From positions 186,001 to 250,000 of the forward strand of contig JAVHJL010000001.1 of the NCBI GenBank assembly GCA_036971715.1: a stretch of DNA of 64,000 nt, in the 5' to 3' direction. The notes beneath the pieces are model-generated. The model saw only the letters and a list, made by a program, of their open reading frames with translations. It was not told where the DNA came from and made no database searches. Positions 12,957 to 27,023 of this stretch are shown piece after piece (positions within the stretch are counted from its first letter, which is position 1; every line of letters begins with the position of its first letter). The stretch is from Arthrobotrys musiformis (lineage: Eukaryota > Ascomycota > Orbiliomycetes > Orbiliales > Orbiliaceae). Position numbers and translations under genes: made by a program.

Positions 12957-13976
12957 ATGCAGCAACGTCGGGGACCGTGGTCTCCTTTGGAAGATGCAAA
13001 CCTCGTGTCCTTGGTCCAAAGATTCGGAGCCCACAACTGGGTACGGATATCACAACTAGTTGGAACGAGGTCGCCAAAGCAATGTAGAGAACGATTTCAT
13101 CAAAACCTCAAACCCCAACTCAACCGTGATCCAATCACACCAGAGGAGGGCGCTTTAATAGAGCAACTTGTCGCTGAGATGGGAAAGCGCTGGGCGGAGA
13201 TCGCCCGAAGACTGAAAGGCAGAAGTGACAATGCTGTCAAAAACTGGTGGAATGGTGGCATGAACAGACGGAAACGAATGTGTATACGGCAGAAGCAGAT
13301 TGAAGCGGGCCGCTCGTCGGTAGAACAAGAGCGAGCCTACAAACTGGTATCCATCGAGCCCATGCCGCACTCCCCTCCTTTCAGTAGCAGCCCTCAGCAG
13401 CACTCGCCCCATCATCCAACCCTTGCCCCATCGGCACATTCCCAACGGCACTATGTTGAGCCTGCCCTGCTTTCACCCCCTCTTTCCATTTCAATGTCGA
13501 GGCGGGGGTCAAAAGAAACAACTCCTGCTTTAACCATGGATTCGATTTCACCAAATTCGACTTCTCCGAGGCTACCTGCTTCGCCTCCAGTCGATGTCAA
13601 CCTGCCGCCCTTGGTGAACAGGGCCTCTGCTGGGTATTCCCACCAAACCTCACATCTTCAAGGTCTACCGTACGAGGATCGTAGGCGAAGTCTCCCCCAT
13701 CCTCTCGACGACAGAAGATATCCCCAAGCGACGCAAAACGATAAAGCGTACCTCCACAGCCCACTCGCTCATAGACCCTCTCAAGAGCAAGGTGGGTATC
13801 TTGCACAACTAGCAGAACTTTCACAGTCCTTCCGACCTACCGAACCAAAGCAAATCCCTCAACTTCCTCCAGCTACTCCACTCACAATATCATTTCCAAC
13901 TCTTCCAGCGACGCCGCTTTCTCCCGAAGGCCCCAACAAAGATCAGAGAATGACCCTATCCAGCATTCTTTTATAA
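12957..13976 (+). CDS. flbD: FlbD-type R2R3 Myb transcription factor (conidiation regulator)
   Basis: A single uninterrupted frame of 339 aa starts at an ATG in the context ACAACAATGC. Residues 4-54 form the first Myb repeat (RRGPWSPLED, HNWVRIS, RSPKQCRERFHQNLKP). Residues 57-105 form the second (ITPEEGALIEQLVAEMGKRW, NAVKNWWNG), in which the first Trp is replaced by Ile as is usual in R3 repeats. The pattern RSPKQCRERFHQNLKP and KRWAEIARRL matches Aspergillus FlbD and Neurospora RCA-1. FlbD activates the conidiation cascade upstream of brlA in Aspergillus; the role here is inferred from orthology. The rest of the protein is a Ser/Pro-rich, apparently disordered tail ending in a short hydrophobic block (MTLSSILL). 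The gene stands alone between two deserts, with a long pyrimidine-rich upstream region. Confidence 0.9.
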   Translation: MQQRRGPWSPLEDANLVSLVQRFGAHNWVRISQLVGTRSPKQCRERFHQNLKPQLNRDPITPEEGALIEQLVAEMGKRWAEIARRLKGRSDNAVKNWWNGGMNRRKRMCIRQKQIEAGRSSVEQERAYKLVSIEPMPHSPPFSSSPQQHSPHHPTLAPSAHSQRHYVEPALLSPPLSISMSRRGSKETTPALTMDSISPNSTSPRLPASPPVDVNLPPLVNRASAGYSHQTSHLQGLPYEDRRRSLPHPLDDRRYPQATQNDKAYLHSPLAHRPSQEQGGYLAQLAELSQSFRPTEPKQIPQLPPATPLTISFPTLPATPLSPEGPNKDQRMTLSSILL

Positions 13977-16900
13977 TATTCCCACGGCTCTATTATCATA
14001 ATTTCTCGTCGATTTTCACACCCACTTCCATTATTTTAGCGACATCATTTTAAATGTGCTCTTTTACCACATTGCGGATGCCATATTTTCGTTATTCTCC
14101 TTTCTTATAAATACTTTTCCCTTCTACCTGGAGAACGAAACTGGACACCCATCCTCTATTTTTGTCCTTTACTTTTACTTCTTTTTCATTTTTGTTTTCC
14201 TATTACTCACATGGGAGGGAATTCAGGTAACGGAGTCCGGCAGGTTGCTGTTTATTGTTTTTTTTTTTATATATTTTTTTTTATCATACCTGTGCATTTA
14301 TGTATCCATTACCATTTGGCTTTATTGGGCGGATTATTTATCTCCTTGAACTGATTGATTTTTACCCAATCTCATGTCAGCTTCCCACGGCGTTCTTGGG
14401 CTCTTTTCTTAATAATTGTATAGTAAGTGATGGTCATGAACAAAATCTTTGGTCATCAAAGCCAATGTTACTTAAGCACGGGCCTCCAGTTTGGCTCTCC
14501 AACCTATTCCTTATTCCTTTTCTTTTTTTTCCCCCTCAAGTTATAACCTCATGTGGGTTTGCAATTGGGAGTTTTGTACCAACAATAGCGGTTTATTTAA
14601 AACCTTGACAACTTACCACAAGAACACATTTTGGGGACATCAACACTTTAATTATCGTATTCCATATTCAACATACCGCACCGTAACTCCAGGATTATGT
14701 GAAACTCCAACATCGCGAGATGGCCACTTGGCTCACCTGCTCCTACTTGATGGAACACGACCCGGAATATCACGCTGGAGAGAAGAGTGGCCTAAACCTT
14801 AATACAGTCTAACGAAGGGGAAAAGGGTAGTGCCAGCCAGCACATTGTGGAATGTGCCTTTGTGGTAGCACGAGGTAAGAAAAGAAATGGCTGTTCCTTC
14901 CACGGGTCTGGTTCTACCTACGGGTGCTTTTTTGCAACTGCTTTCATTGCATTAGTTTACCCCTCGCCTGAAGCCATTTTCACTCCACCTCGGAGAATTC
15001 TTTTTTTATGGACAACGGCTTACTACGTTGTTATTGACATTCTAAGACTCTGCGGTAAGGTTATTCTTGTTTTAGTAGTTCCAACAGACGTAACTAGAGA
15101 GCACCGAACCGTCACTGTTGGATTGATCAGCTCCAGTATCAATCTAGAAACCAACAGCTGTGTTATGTTCAACCGTCATGGATTCCCTGCAGGCCGACAA
15201 TATATTCATACAACATAAGTAATAGTTATTTGGCCCAATGAGGGCTGCAAATAAGAGAAGCATGTCGCCTCAAATGTTAATTCAGATATTCTCAACTTAA
15301 CTAAGCCCTAGCAAACTTGCTGTCTTACCAGATATGTCGATATCGATTGACAACATGTATGCCTTCAATTCCTTGTTAGATTTACATACATACTTATGTA
15401 CCTCTACCCAATGTCCCACAATATTTCCCTCAAGGAAAAACCCGGATGTAATATACCGCCCAATCACATTTGAGTGTGAGAACGAACAGATTTTTTCCCT
15501 ATTTTCCAGTGGGAACATGTAATTCGTGCCGAAGAGGGGGTAGATCATCATCCCGTAAACTTTACTTTTTTTTTTTTGCTTTCTGGCAGAGCCAGAGGCT
15601 GGACAACGGATATATGATTAACACTGCAGGAAAGTCACTCTTTTCCTTGAATTCCTCTCAGTGTAAAGTTAACTAAACCTAGCGAGCAGGTAGGGAAGCG
15701 CCCGGAAAGGCCATGGGTCTCTGCAGAAAGAACGATCCGTTCGTCTCCTCTGATAGGCAAGAGAAAAGACGGCGAGGTCGAGATCAGTTCCCCTGTGCAT
15801 TCATGTCCTTCCATTGAAGATCATCAGAAGGCCGATAGTACAAATGATTTCTCCAATGGCCTTTTACTTGAATATAGTTTGTGGTTATGGATCAAAATAG
15901 AAGAAATGGGTTGACGCCGCCCGTTTATTTAATACAATTCAAGGGCAAGCTTTGGCTTATTGATAGAATATTGTGCCTATTCCTAACACATGGAGGCACC
16001 CTAGTACGCCCCAGCTCGACATTCGAGATTTGATCGCGATTGGCGACTCCAGATCTATGCTGGGACGTTAGCCCAGATCTGGTCCAATCTTTCGGCTGAG
16101 AAAACAGAATCCCACAGGACCTTTCATGAGAATCAAGATTTGTCGATTCCACGAGATCATGAATAAACGGACGCTAGTTTGGGATTGACCGCCCAGCCAA
16201 GGAGTATTCGTCCGACCTATTAAATATTGCAGAGCATTTATTTTGCAAGTTAAAGCAAAGCTGCAGATATCCTAGCATCGCCAGGGCCGTACGGCAAGGC
16301 CTCGGCTCGTGCGTGGTTCACATTCTTTGCAACGTCAGCACTGTTAGTATAGCCCTAGCTCTAGGAGATGTGCAGGTAAGAAGCAAAACGATCGGAGCAT
16401 TTCCCCTATGCCTGGACATAACTTCAGCTGTGAACCCCGGACGATGCACTGTGATAGCGAGAGGATCGTGCATCGGGTGGCTTTCTTCGAATTCGATTGG
16501 GGAATGATCTTAATGATCATTGACCCAAAAAGATGTGATCACTCCCATCAGCGTCGCCAAAATGGGAAGAGGATAAATCTAAACATTTTAATGTAAGACC
16601 TGAGGACCCGCCTAACACCTCTTCATCGAAGCTGTGGAATTTTTGAACTTGCAAATTTGCCACCTGAACCCATTGTGCGGGGGTTCTGACACGGGCAGTT
16701 TTAACTGTAGGACTTTCCTGTTACGACTGTTCCCTGCTCTATTGTTACTTGGCTTTATAACGCAATTAAAGAGCGAGCTTGGTTTGAACTAATGTGAACT
16801 TTTGATTCTCGGAACCGGTTTTGAATTTGGGGGGGTTCCCGAGTGTCATCCGAGGTACGGAGTAGATGTTGTGGCACTGGTGCACCGAAGGCAACAACTC

Positions 16901-19900
16901 GCATGCAAACTCGATTTCCGGGTACGAGTCTCTCGGATTGTCCAGCGGTTCGACAAAGAAAATAAAGGGGGCTTTGCTTGACACACATCCTGCAGATATA
17001 ACCGAGTGGCCATGGCAGCGAAAGGGAACAAAAAAAACATATTTGTGCACGAGAAGTGAAGCTGAGTGACGTAAGGTGCATATGGATCATGTCTCTGGAA
17101 GCGGGTTCTTCGACATCGACATGCATGAGTATCTGTGGGGAATGGGATTTCTGCTTTGGGTTGACCGAATCCATTCATCACTCCAATTCCAATCTATCGT
17201 AGAGAATAAGGGGTTCTGCGCTGTTCGAACACCAGGTTCCGTGCGATATTCGATAACGAGGATTTGAGGAGATCGTGCAGGAAAAAAAAAACGATTTTGT
17301 ATGTGCAATGACAACCTTTTCGCTGCGCCAACGATATGCAAAGAAGCTATGGTTGCATATCTTGAGAGGAACTGGCGAGCCAAGCAGTGCAACCACAAAT
17401 CAATTCTGCATTTCAGGCTACCCCACAGACTGTTCTGGCCGCTCAAGATTTAGCCAAAGGATCCACTTCATTGGACAATCTTGCATGTTCCTCAAGTTTA
17501 CGGAACATAGGCTCCACTCTCACCAATTCAGGAAAATGGGGCGGTCGCAAAAATGGTATAGCGGGGATTCTAAATCGGCTCGAAAGGCCACCAACTTCGT
17601 CATAACATTCTCCAACAATTTGCAAACATCGGATGGATCGATTTCTCCTTTTCGTTCGGCGGCGGCTGAGCGAAGAAAGCTATGAAAGCGGGAAATTGAA
17701 TCCAATGTGTGTCTTGTTTCGGGCAGAACTGACGAATACGATATTACTCCCGCATGAGCGTTTTTCCCTGATCCTTCTTCCCGATCTTACGATCGAAGAT
17801 CTCGGAAACCCTTGTCGATTTACCAAGGATGCAGATTTATCGGGTAATAATGTCAGATCCGAAATCCAGTAGCAATACCGAGTCCCATAGACATGTTTTA
17901 TAGCCAACATGGATATGCCTGTCGGGGTTTTGATAAAAATCATTTTTTCGTTGACACCTCGTCTAAACATCTGGAGACCAAGCCTGATTATTCGATTCCA
18001 GAAGTTGGAGCGGGAGCTCGCCTCCAACAATCCTCATTCCAGATGTTCGCCAATTATTTTTGAAGCGCTAAGGCCTACATATGTACATATGTATGCACAT
18101 TTCCTCTCCAGGCCTCCCATCCTTTGAAGGGCTGGCTTTGGCCGTGATAATACAGGACCGGTACCTTCTTTTCTCGTCAAAATCAGGCTGAGTATTCGAA
18201 TTGTAATCGCCCAACCACTTGGCCTTGGTCGCAGAAAACTCGGGCTTGTACCAGTACTTGGGTCTCTTAATATCGATGCCGGTCGGCAGCAGCCGACCTA
18301 CTAAATTCCATTCTCCTAATTGGTCAACGGCACGAGGGCCGCTATTTCTGGTTAGCGTCGATGCTATATCCATGTTCAAAATCTTTTCCGTGCGAAAGGG
18401 GAAATACTCCCGGCATACGGAAACAGGTCCTCGGGAAAACCGTTGGGGAAGTCTACGAAGAATTCCCCCTATCAACTAGTCAAGACAGCGTTTACATGTC
18501 CGTACATGTACTCATAGACCAATTGTGCGTATTAAAGAAGCAAAAAGACTTTGTTGCCGGAGTGCGGCGTCTTTATTCCCGATTATCAAACGATTGTCTC
18601 GGTGTATCCATTCGGTCGGCTGCCTATTTATCGATGGAGTTTTTAGGTTTCCACGACCTGCCACTCGGTTGTTCTGTCTGTAATTGAAGAATCAACTGGC
18701 TTGGGCTATCCAGCCGTTCGTGGTTGGTATTGAACACTCGCACAAAAAGCCTCTCACCTCGTAGGCGAGAGGTTCTGCCACAACAGTATGCGGCCCTTGC
18801 CCCGTACATGTGCACACAAACCGGAGATGGCGTGACAAAGTGCATCGTTGTGGTTAAATCATACGACCATGTTTGCTCGGTTCGCTTTCCTATCTTTTCG
18901 GAGAATATAACCAGCTATGGCGTTCCATGGCTTCCCTAGTGGGAAGAAACTGTCGAGAGACGTTTAATTCACGCCTCACCTGCAAACCGCCCATTATGTC
19001 TCAGGTGAGACATTTAACGACTTGAGCTGGGCTTCCTCCTGGTTCTCGAATGGGAGGCCGCCAGCCATCTTCAACGGCCGAGAGATCTTGTGGGCTTCAG
19101 CCACAGGCTGGCTGAGAGTTGGCCACGAAGACGATGCCAACGCCTTCAATTTCCACATTGTTCTCCCTCTGTACGATCGTGCGTTAGATCCTTGTGCACA
19201 AGACCGTTGTTCATCACGACCACAAGGAGATTTGTTGTGGTCCTGGGAATTCCGGAATGTCGAGACTGGAGGAAGCGGGAAGGAAACACGACCGGGGAAT
19301 CCGGGCCACTGGAAAAAATTTTGTTGAAGGAGCGTCCCGGAACATGTGGCGCAAATGACACCTAGTCGCCGACCGAATAGGTATGTGTGGCGTTCTGCTA
19401 GCGGAGTGTATTTCCAGCAAACCCAGCTTCTATGACGGCATAATGCTGGGTCTGTGCCGTTTGGAACCCAATCAGAGTTATTCCTTTAAACCTATCATTG
19501 CTAAGATTTGGCCCAACTACCACGTTGCAAACCATTCCATTTGAGAATCCTTATTTCGCTTTACGATTCTGAGCTATTTACAGCGGTTCATTGTTATTAG
19601 ATATTATGTATGCGTTCCCAGTGCTTCTTGATCAGATGTCCCCACATTTTGGAAAAGACTATTTCTTAATTCCGTTCCAATATAGGTTTTCCGAGTGCGA
19701 TATGAACCCATGGTTGTTCCTAATACGCAATCATAGCCGAAACATACAACGGTTCTGCGTCGCTGCCCTTAATATGTTTCTACTATCGGGAATAATATAT
19801 TTCGACTATAATCACATTTTAAGAAGGTAAAACTTGCTATTTTGTGGATAAGATTTATCCATGTCGGAAGAAGAAGGCGGCATCCAAGCCATTCATTTTA

Positions 19901-21327
19901 CAGGGTCGCGAGATACCGGGTGAAGAATAACTTTGAAAGATTTGCATGAATTGCCTACCAGTTGTATAACTTGGGGTACGTTTTGAAGCTTTGTATGGGT
20001 CCACTGCTTCAACGTCTGCACAAATTAAACACCTTTGCCGCACATGTCTCGTCTCTCGAAACATGAAAGATTGAATAGATGCAAGGGTCTCGCCTGAGCG
20101 CGACCACAAATCAAATGCTGCAGCAGGCCTGGCCCAGAGCGACATTGGCACCCTTTCATGACAGGCCTGTTTATAAAATAAATGAATTCATAACCAAAAG
20201 TATAAATCAAAAATCGCTTGTGATATACGAATTTCTTCTGGTTTCTTCAGCTCGGTTTGACGCGAGGGTTGAGGTTCGTTCGAGTGTGATTCGTCAACGG
20301 CGCCTAGCAGGAAAATGTCGACTTTGTATCTCAAGCAGCCCGCTAGCCTGGATTTTCTTCAGGTGTGGCCGATCAGCTTAGGACCACGCGCTGCACGTTT
20401 CTTCGAAACCACACACCCCATTTAGCCTTAGCACCACATGCGGAAAACCTTTTACAGTCTGGAGTACGAGTGTGCCGTGTCCACCGTGCATACTGATAAT
20501 ATTTATTTCTCCGGCGGCCGCTATGCAGAGTTAGAGCTCTCACGCAAAACGCCGGGAAAAACGTTGACCGCATTTCGTTGCATGTAAACCTCTATCTTCG
20601 GCTAGTGTCGATTTCCAGACGTGAAGAAAATCGTACTTGCATAGAGTTTTCCTTCGTGATCAATGCAGTCAAACCTCCCTCAGAGCCGAGAGGAGTTTGC
20701 ATGGACAAAACTTGATCTGTGGGGGGGACTCATTGCTTTTTCTCCCGTTTTTTCTAATTTCACCCCCTCGCAACTTCAACGGTGGGAAGTTACATTTGGG
20801 AAATCATTCTACTGTTTGACCCACAACGAGGCTTATGGAATAATAAAGCCAAACACCGGGTGTCTGTTGCCTGAAGTTTGCCATGTTGTAGAAAGACAGT
20901 CAATTCTAAATGTTTCAAAATGATGAGGGCTCTGGTTGACATAATTTGAGCTTCTGATTTACAGTCCGTCAACGCATATTCACATGGCGTGTTTTAGTCT
21001 GGAAATATGAAATCCTCGGCCAGCTGAAGCTTGGACGGAGTTAGGGACACCAAGGCCTTGATGTGATCAACTTTGGTAGATCGATCCGGCCGGTTTAAAT
21101 TCTGGTAGCGGCGGCCGGCAGGTTCCCCCGGGAAGACCGGTTCCACTTCTTCCGAGGCTGGGCAGTTCCTGTGTATTTCCCGGAAAACTTTTAGAGTGCG
21201 GCAAGGAGGAACAAAAGTCCCACGGGAGCACTCTTGCAGCTGCTTTACTAAATCATGATTACAGAGTATGAGCATCCACATATCCATTGGTGTGTCTGCA
21301 TATACAAAAGAAAAGAAAGAAAGAAAG

Positions 21328-21358
<31 letters not shown>

Positions 21359-24300
21359 GCTAGTGAGACTAAGTGATTTTTAGTTGCTAATTCGAGTCCT
21401 TTCCCCGCTAACGAGGTGTGGTGTGTCGACTGATCGATTCAAGAAAATACCACATTCCTACAGAAACTCATACATCTAGACATACATAAATCCATGCATC
21501 GGAATCGCAATCGGGTGACGGGATAAGTCTACCAATTAGGACTCGAGACTGCAAAACAACTGCGATCAAGCGAGATACTTTCGTATCGGGATTTCTGGGA
21601 AAGTTTTTTCGAAACTCTTGACAATATGAGGATATGTGCGTAAAGCTGCCATGCAACAGATACATAAGTACCATTTAGCGTCCTGTCAATCTCTTTAACA
21701 CGCAGCAGGCTAGACCAATACAGCAATTTAGGTATTTGGCGGCGTCACAGATTAAAGACATGCTCGAGGCGACGTTTTTTTCTCGCCTCTTTTTGATACC
21801 TATGCATGTTTCGGCTGAAGGCACCATATTCCTCGCCTAGTCTACGTGTCGGCTGACCATTGCTACCCATTCCGTCGGTGTCGATGCCGTCTTTTTGCAA
21901 ATGAGATTTGCCATTAGGAGGGGCTCGTACTTCCCGCAAGTACCTCAGCTATACATCTACCGGATCTAATATCCATGGTGTGATGTGATAGGTTTTATCC
22001 AAGGAATCCCTTATCAACCGTGCCCCTATCGTGTATCATCCCACTGTCTCATATATTGTTGAACGCTTATCCATTCAATTGCGAAAACAAATTATAAGAC
22101 CTATCCACTTTAGATCTAGACACCAAGAGAAGAAAGACATAATTACGTTTTTGAATCCTCGTCATTGAATCTGGTAGCCCTGTCCACAGCTCCATACACC
22201 CTTGCCTTACACACCTCCTTCTTAAACTAGAAACAACAAGCGGCAGAACTGACCACGGGTGATCCTTTCTTCATTATGATTCGTATATCTTCCAATGTTT
22301 ACGATCGAGGGCTTGGTCGCTAAAAGCCGTAACGGCCGGCCGATATATATATATCAATATGAGACAATATCGGAGTAAGCATTGATTCGGTCGAAGGTTT
22401 GGGGCCTCAGCCGGACATCTTGTCAACTGCAACGGCATACCTCCCGAGCAGTTGGATCTATCACACCCACCCCTCCCGAACTCAAGCATCCCGTGGACCC
22501 CGCCATGACAGAACAAGAAGACCACAAAGGCCTGTGCGAGGCGTAGCAGGGTGTATTCTCGCAACACATTCCTGGAATTCATATTTCTTGAATGCAATGA
22601 GCCAGATTTCATGCACGGAGTCTGCTGCTGATATCATTTCTCTAGCTGGAAGGGCACCAATATTCCAATATATATCACACAGCCAGGGCTATTTTGTGTA
22701 TTCATACGCTATTGTTGACTAGCTAAGGGCTGATCAACCCCCCCATATATACATGCACAGCGAAATCTAAGACCTGCAGCCTGGAATATCCCCCTCTCAG
22801 TAGATACCGATACCTAAGCTATCTTTCCTAGTTGTAGTCATATTTGCATATAGGATTATATTTCTCGTCCTGTATTGTTCATTTGATAGTAGGCGCTTTC
22901 TTCACCCCCCATCTCCCCAGGCGAATGGGTTCGAGATCCAGAACATTTTCGTCGTATACAATTTAATTTTATCTATTAGCTTTATAATTGTTCTTTTTAC
23001 ACAACTAATCAACCAGGTCGCCCTACCACAGTACGCGTGTACGTTCGTAAGTACATTAGAATACCATGTTGATAGATCGATGTATCTTGATTCAAAAAGC
23101 AAAACAGGACTGTGATGCATATCCGCTTTTGCGACTTCTCAGAGCGACAAGGCTAGCGATTTCCTCTGACCTCTTGAATTTGTGCAACATTCCACAAAAA
23201 CTCGATAAAAAAGTTCCTACCCCAGCCATTCTCTAATCCTCTAGAATCAAACCAAATTACGAGATCAGGTTGGACCAAAACGCTAGCTATTGCAAATTTA
23301 TAAAGATAATATTCGCTAAGCTCTGGAGGAACAGCTTAAAAGGAAGTGTACGAGACGATCGAAAAGGTAGCACACTATCGACGAGAATGTAGGTATAGCA
23401 TTTTTAATCTACGCTCTAACAATGCTGCACGGCTCCCCGTAGTTTATTATTCGTCAAGCTTCGTAAAAGCTAATTGATATACACTAGAAAACTGCAACCA
23501 GAGCTGGTCCAAGCTACCCCACGAGGCATCTACCGTTTAAACCACGTTCGCAGACTCGCTCATACCAAGGCATTATACTATCGAAACATCCTCTGGTAGT
23601 AACTCTCCTAGGCTACATACAGTAAGTACCACAAAGCTGGACCAGGGACTTTCTTCAATCTCGCACCAACTAGAGTCGTCTTCACCCGTTCCACTTGACA
23701 ACTTCAATCAGATATACCGATATTCGATATTGCCTTCGGGGGCTGGAGTAGCTCGAGCCGTGGCCTAGGGATCCACCAGTCCCAGTGCCGAATATCAATA
23801 TAGAAAAACCTTAACAGATTCTTCCTTGAGCTTTGCAAAAACCCCTCTCCTTAGCCACGATCTTCGACGGTATTATTTCTCAGTCTAGACCCTAATTTGC
23901 AATCTGGATGCTCGGTGTATCGTGGGCCTGGCCGCTGAGAATTCACCATGGAGCCTTTCATATTGGGTCTAATAGTGCCAACGAGTCATTTCATGGAATT
24001 TGCGGGGCTAATATCGTAACTAAAATCGCGATAGTTTTAGGTCGAATATACCTCCGCTGGTCTTGCTTGTACCTAGATCTCCGCCGAGCTCCTGTGTTCG
24101 ATCGAAACATCACCGAATAAGCACACATAGCGCTGCTAACCACGTCCAAAGACCCCTTTAGTATGGTCACATGGGGGTTCCAATTTTTCGAATTTGCATA
24201 TTTGATCGCATCGACCTGAGACACTGCATCGCTATTATCTAGATCACAGATAGACTTTTCGCTAGCTTAAACCGCCCAGATTAGATTTTTTTAAACTTCC

Positions 24301-27023
24301 TCTCAACCGACCTTCCAGTTTCCCTTCGTCGTCCTTTTAATCCGTCTCATTTTGACTTATTCACACCAAAGGCCCGACGGGTGCGCGAGGGCGGGTTTCT
24401 CTAAACTCCGTTTGTCACCTCAAAATGTCCCAAGATCGGAATACATGTCCGCTTATTATTTCTTGGAAGCCCCACTTCCCACGATCTAGATCTTGAGGTT
24501 GTTGGCTAATTTGCTTATCCCTTAGCAAGCGCAAGTGGCTTAGTTACTACTACGTCAGAGGCTGGAGCTCCGCTCGCCCTGAGGAAGAGCAAAGACAACT
24601 AGCGGATAGCGAAAGCCCACAAAATTCCGTTTGATCTGATTTGTCGTTCTTTCTTTTGGTGTCTCAATTGGGTTGCTTTTGGGGAAATACAGGTGTTCGA
24701 AAAAAAACAATTCAGTTATACAACAGAACAATAATATATCGAAGAATCCGCCGGGCCAATCCGGAATATTTTGGTTTCTTTAAAAGTTTCCGTCTTGGAG
24801 AAAGAATATTAACGGCTTGTATCAATCCATAGGGAAAGACATGGAGTAGATGTGCCCGAATACCCGAGACCTTCGTTCTCATCCTCCCGGGGGCTTTCCA
24901 TGCGGTCTAGAATGCACCCTGCGTCTGCATTGATGCAGGACATCTTTGCTTTTGGGGTGATAAGTTCAGATGAACCATTTTGAAATCACCACATTATTAA
25001 GTACATAGTTGGCTAGCCAACTAGTGCTATAACTTGTCGGGGAATTTTTGGAGATCTGCGAAACTAGGGATTGCATTGGAGCCCCGCACCAAGTCCGGTT
25101 CTAGGAGGAGGGAGAGATGAGGAAGATTAAGAAGAACAGGAAGAAGCTACCAAACTGCCAGCTAGCCGGTTCGTATACCGGATACCAAGCGTTGGATCTG
25201 GCAGAAATTACTCTTACAAATCGCCAACCCTTATGCCTGCGCTTGCTTGCTGCACAGGTGCCAAAGCTGCAAACCCGCGGTACCGCCAAAGTTTAAAAAA
25301 TATTCCTTGCTGACAATTAGCTGCGTTACGACGTACCTGATCGACGAGGCAAGTGCACCGGTGTAGCTTCTGCGGGCTGTCGGCGGAAGAGGAAGAGTTA
25401 CCTCATTCATCCAGAGGTGGGAAAAAAAACAAAAAACGCATGCACATATATAACTATATGCTACCTAATTACCCTCTACGGTCACGGCTCGACTCCGAAA
25501 CCCAAAATTAACGTCTGCCATAACGAATTAAATCATCCGTCAACATCTTCTTCCTTTCTTTTATTTTCCGTATGTTTCATCCGAACTAAGGTTAACGATT
25601 TCCAACCGTCGCGGGGCAACCATATGTCGGCGTGTGTGTGGTGTACGGAGAGGCGTCAAATGGCGTTCGTTAGACACATAGCAACCTTATAGTTGCCTGA
25701 GCGAAGAAGATGCCAGTGTATTTCCGGCCAATTGTAGAAAAAAAATGTTCCGCATCTCCGTCGAGATTCTGTAGTTTTCTTGCCCACCCCTCGGCCCACG
25801 CGAGGGAGAGACTGTTTCGGCCACGGCCAGCGCTCGGGCGTTAATCTACGGATCAGCGGCTTCCACGACCATTATTTCCAGGCCGCTATAGCCTCCGACG
25901 TGTAAGATGCTTTTAATTGACAAATATAGCCTTCCAGCTAGCTCTGCAGGTAGTTCTGCCTAGTCTAAATATTAACGAGTTAACCGATTAGAAAGAGTCT
26001 AATGCAGCGCATATATAGCGGCTTTGCTATAGCTTAACCTATCGCCGTTCGACATGTATATTGTGATAAGTAACTATGTATCTGCACGCGATGGGAACCA
26101 ATGTAGGTTCCAAATTGATCGGCTCAAATTCCACAATTAACTAGCTTCCTTGCAGAGGAACCAGTTCCAGCCTCTCATCTGGGTGTGTATCATGGACGGA
26201 GGGGACCTATAGTTAGCCAATTCTGAGAACAACATTTGACCAATCCACCCGCATCTTGCAGCGAGCGCTAGCTAGCTAGCGACTTTAATTTCCTATTCTT
26301 GTAGCTTCTGCGGACATAAATATGTGCATACGCGCTGTATACACGTCCATACATGTATGCGCATGAGCGCTCGAGCTCGGAGAGGTAGGCTCCTATGGAT
26401 ATCTCCGCCTCGAGCGCCTGGATTCGACGCTAGGATTCTTGCTATAGACCTAAGTATTCCGCTAAATCCGAATTTGCAGATGCAATAACCGTCTCGAGCT
26501 GAAGCCAACGAAGATTCACTAAAGTAAAGAAATACCAGCGGAAGAAAGCATGTCCTTAGGTAAGAAAAAGAAAGGAGGGGATGGTAGAATGAAGCGAGAC
26601 TAAAGACCACTGAATTCGAAGGTCTCTTTCGATGTTTCTCCTGGTGGAAGAGGACTAAGTCCAAAATACATTGATGAATCCTGAAGATTCTGAAAAAAAT
26701 TTGTGTCCTAGGGCAAAATCTTTCATGGCCCTGCTAAAAAAAAAAAAAACTGTACCGAAAAAAAGAATAATTTCTCCTGACCACTCCCTAACTTCCCAGA
26801 ACGAGAATAAAAAAAAAGGAAGAAAGAAAGAAAGAATTAAGGGTAGAGTAAAAGTAATTGAACGAAGAGACAAAATCGAGTAGAGCACAGAAAGAAAGTA
26901 GTATCCAAACACTCCGTAACGATAAAAAGGAAAGGAAAGAACCCGAGCTGTAATAAATTCCAGAATACCAATCCCAAGCTCAAGAAAACACCATGCATGC
27001 ACGCACTCCAGTAAAACCATGTT
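13977..27023. other. Gene desert of about 13 kb with possible coding relics
   Basis: The first 600 bp are very T-rich and probably contain the flbD 3' UTR; the frames there encode only Phe/Leu/Tyr-rich low-complexity peptides. Between about 17.4 and 21.3 kb the minus strand has several broken frames with protein-like composition (for example 17520-17705, 18068-18475, 20994-21287), separated by stops and shifts. I cannot assign them to a family. An AAAG/A27 tract lies at 21307-21354. The last 300 bp (26.7-27.0 kb) are A-rich on the plus strand and are probably the 3' UTR of the O-GlcNAc transferase gene. No intact gene, tRNA or transposon signature was found. Confidence 0.5.
21307..21354. repeat. 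AAAG repeat merging into A27 tract
   Basis: Several AAAG/AAAAG units run into 27 uninterrupted A residues (21328-21354). It is non-coding. It could be a decayed poly(A) tail of a retroelement, but no element was recognised beside it. Confidence 0.85.

Noticed and set aside
14056..14608. Hydrophobic frames downstream of flbD that could look like membrane proteins
   Set aside because: They come from T-rich DNA translated as Phe/Leu/Tyr and probably represent the flbD 3' UTR.
17909..18030. Ubiquitin-like start (MIFIKTPTG) in a minus-strand frame near 17940
   Set aside because: Only a handful of residues resemble ubiquitin and the rest of the frame does not follow the fold; treated as coincidence within the possible relic region.
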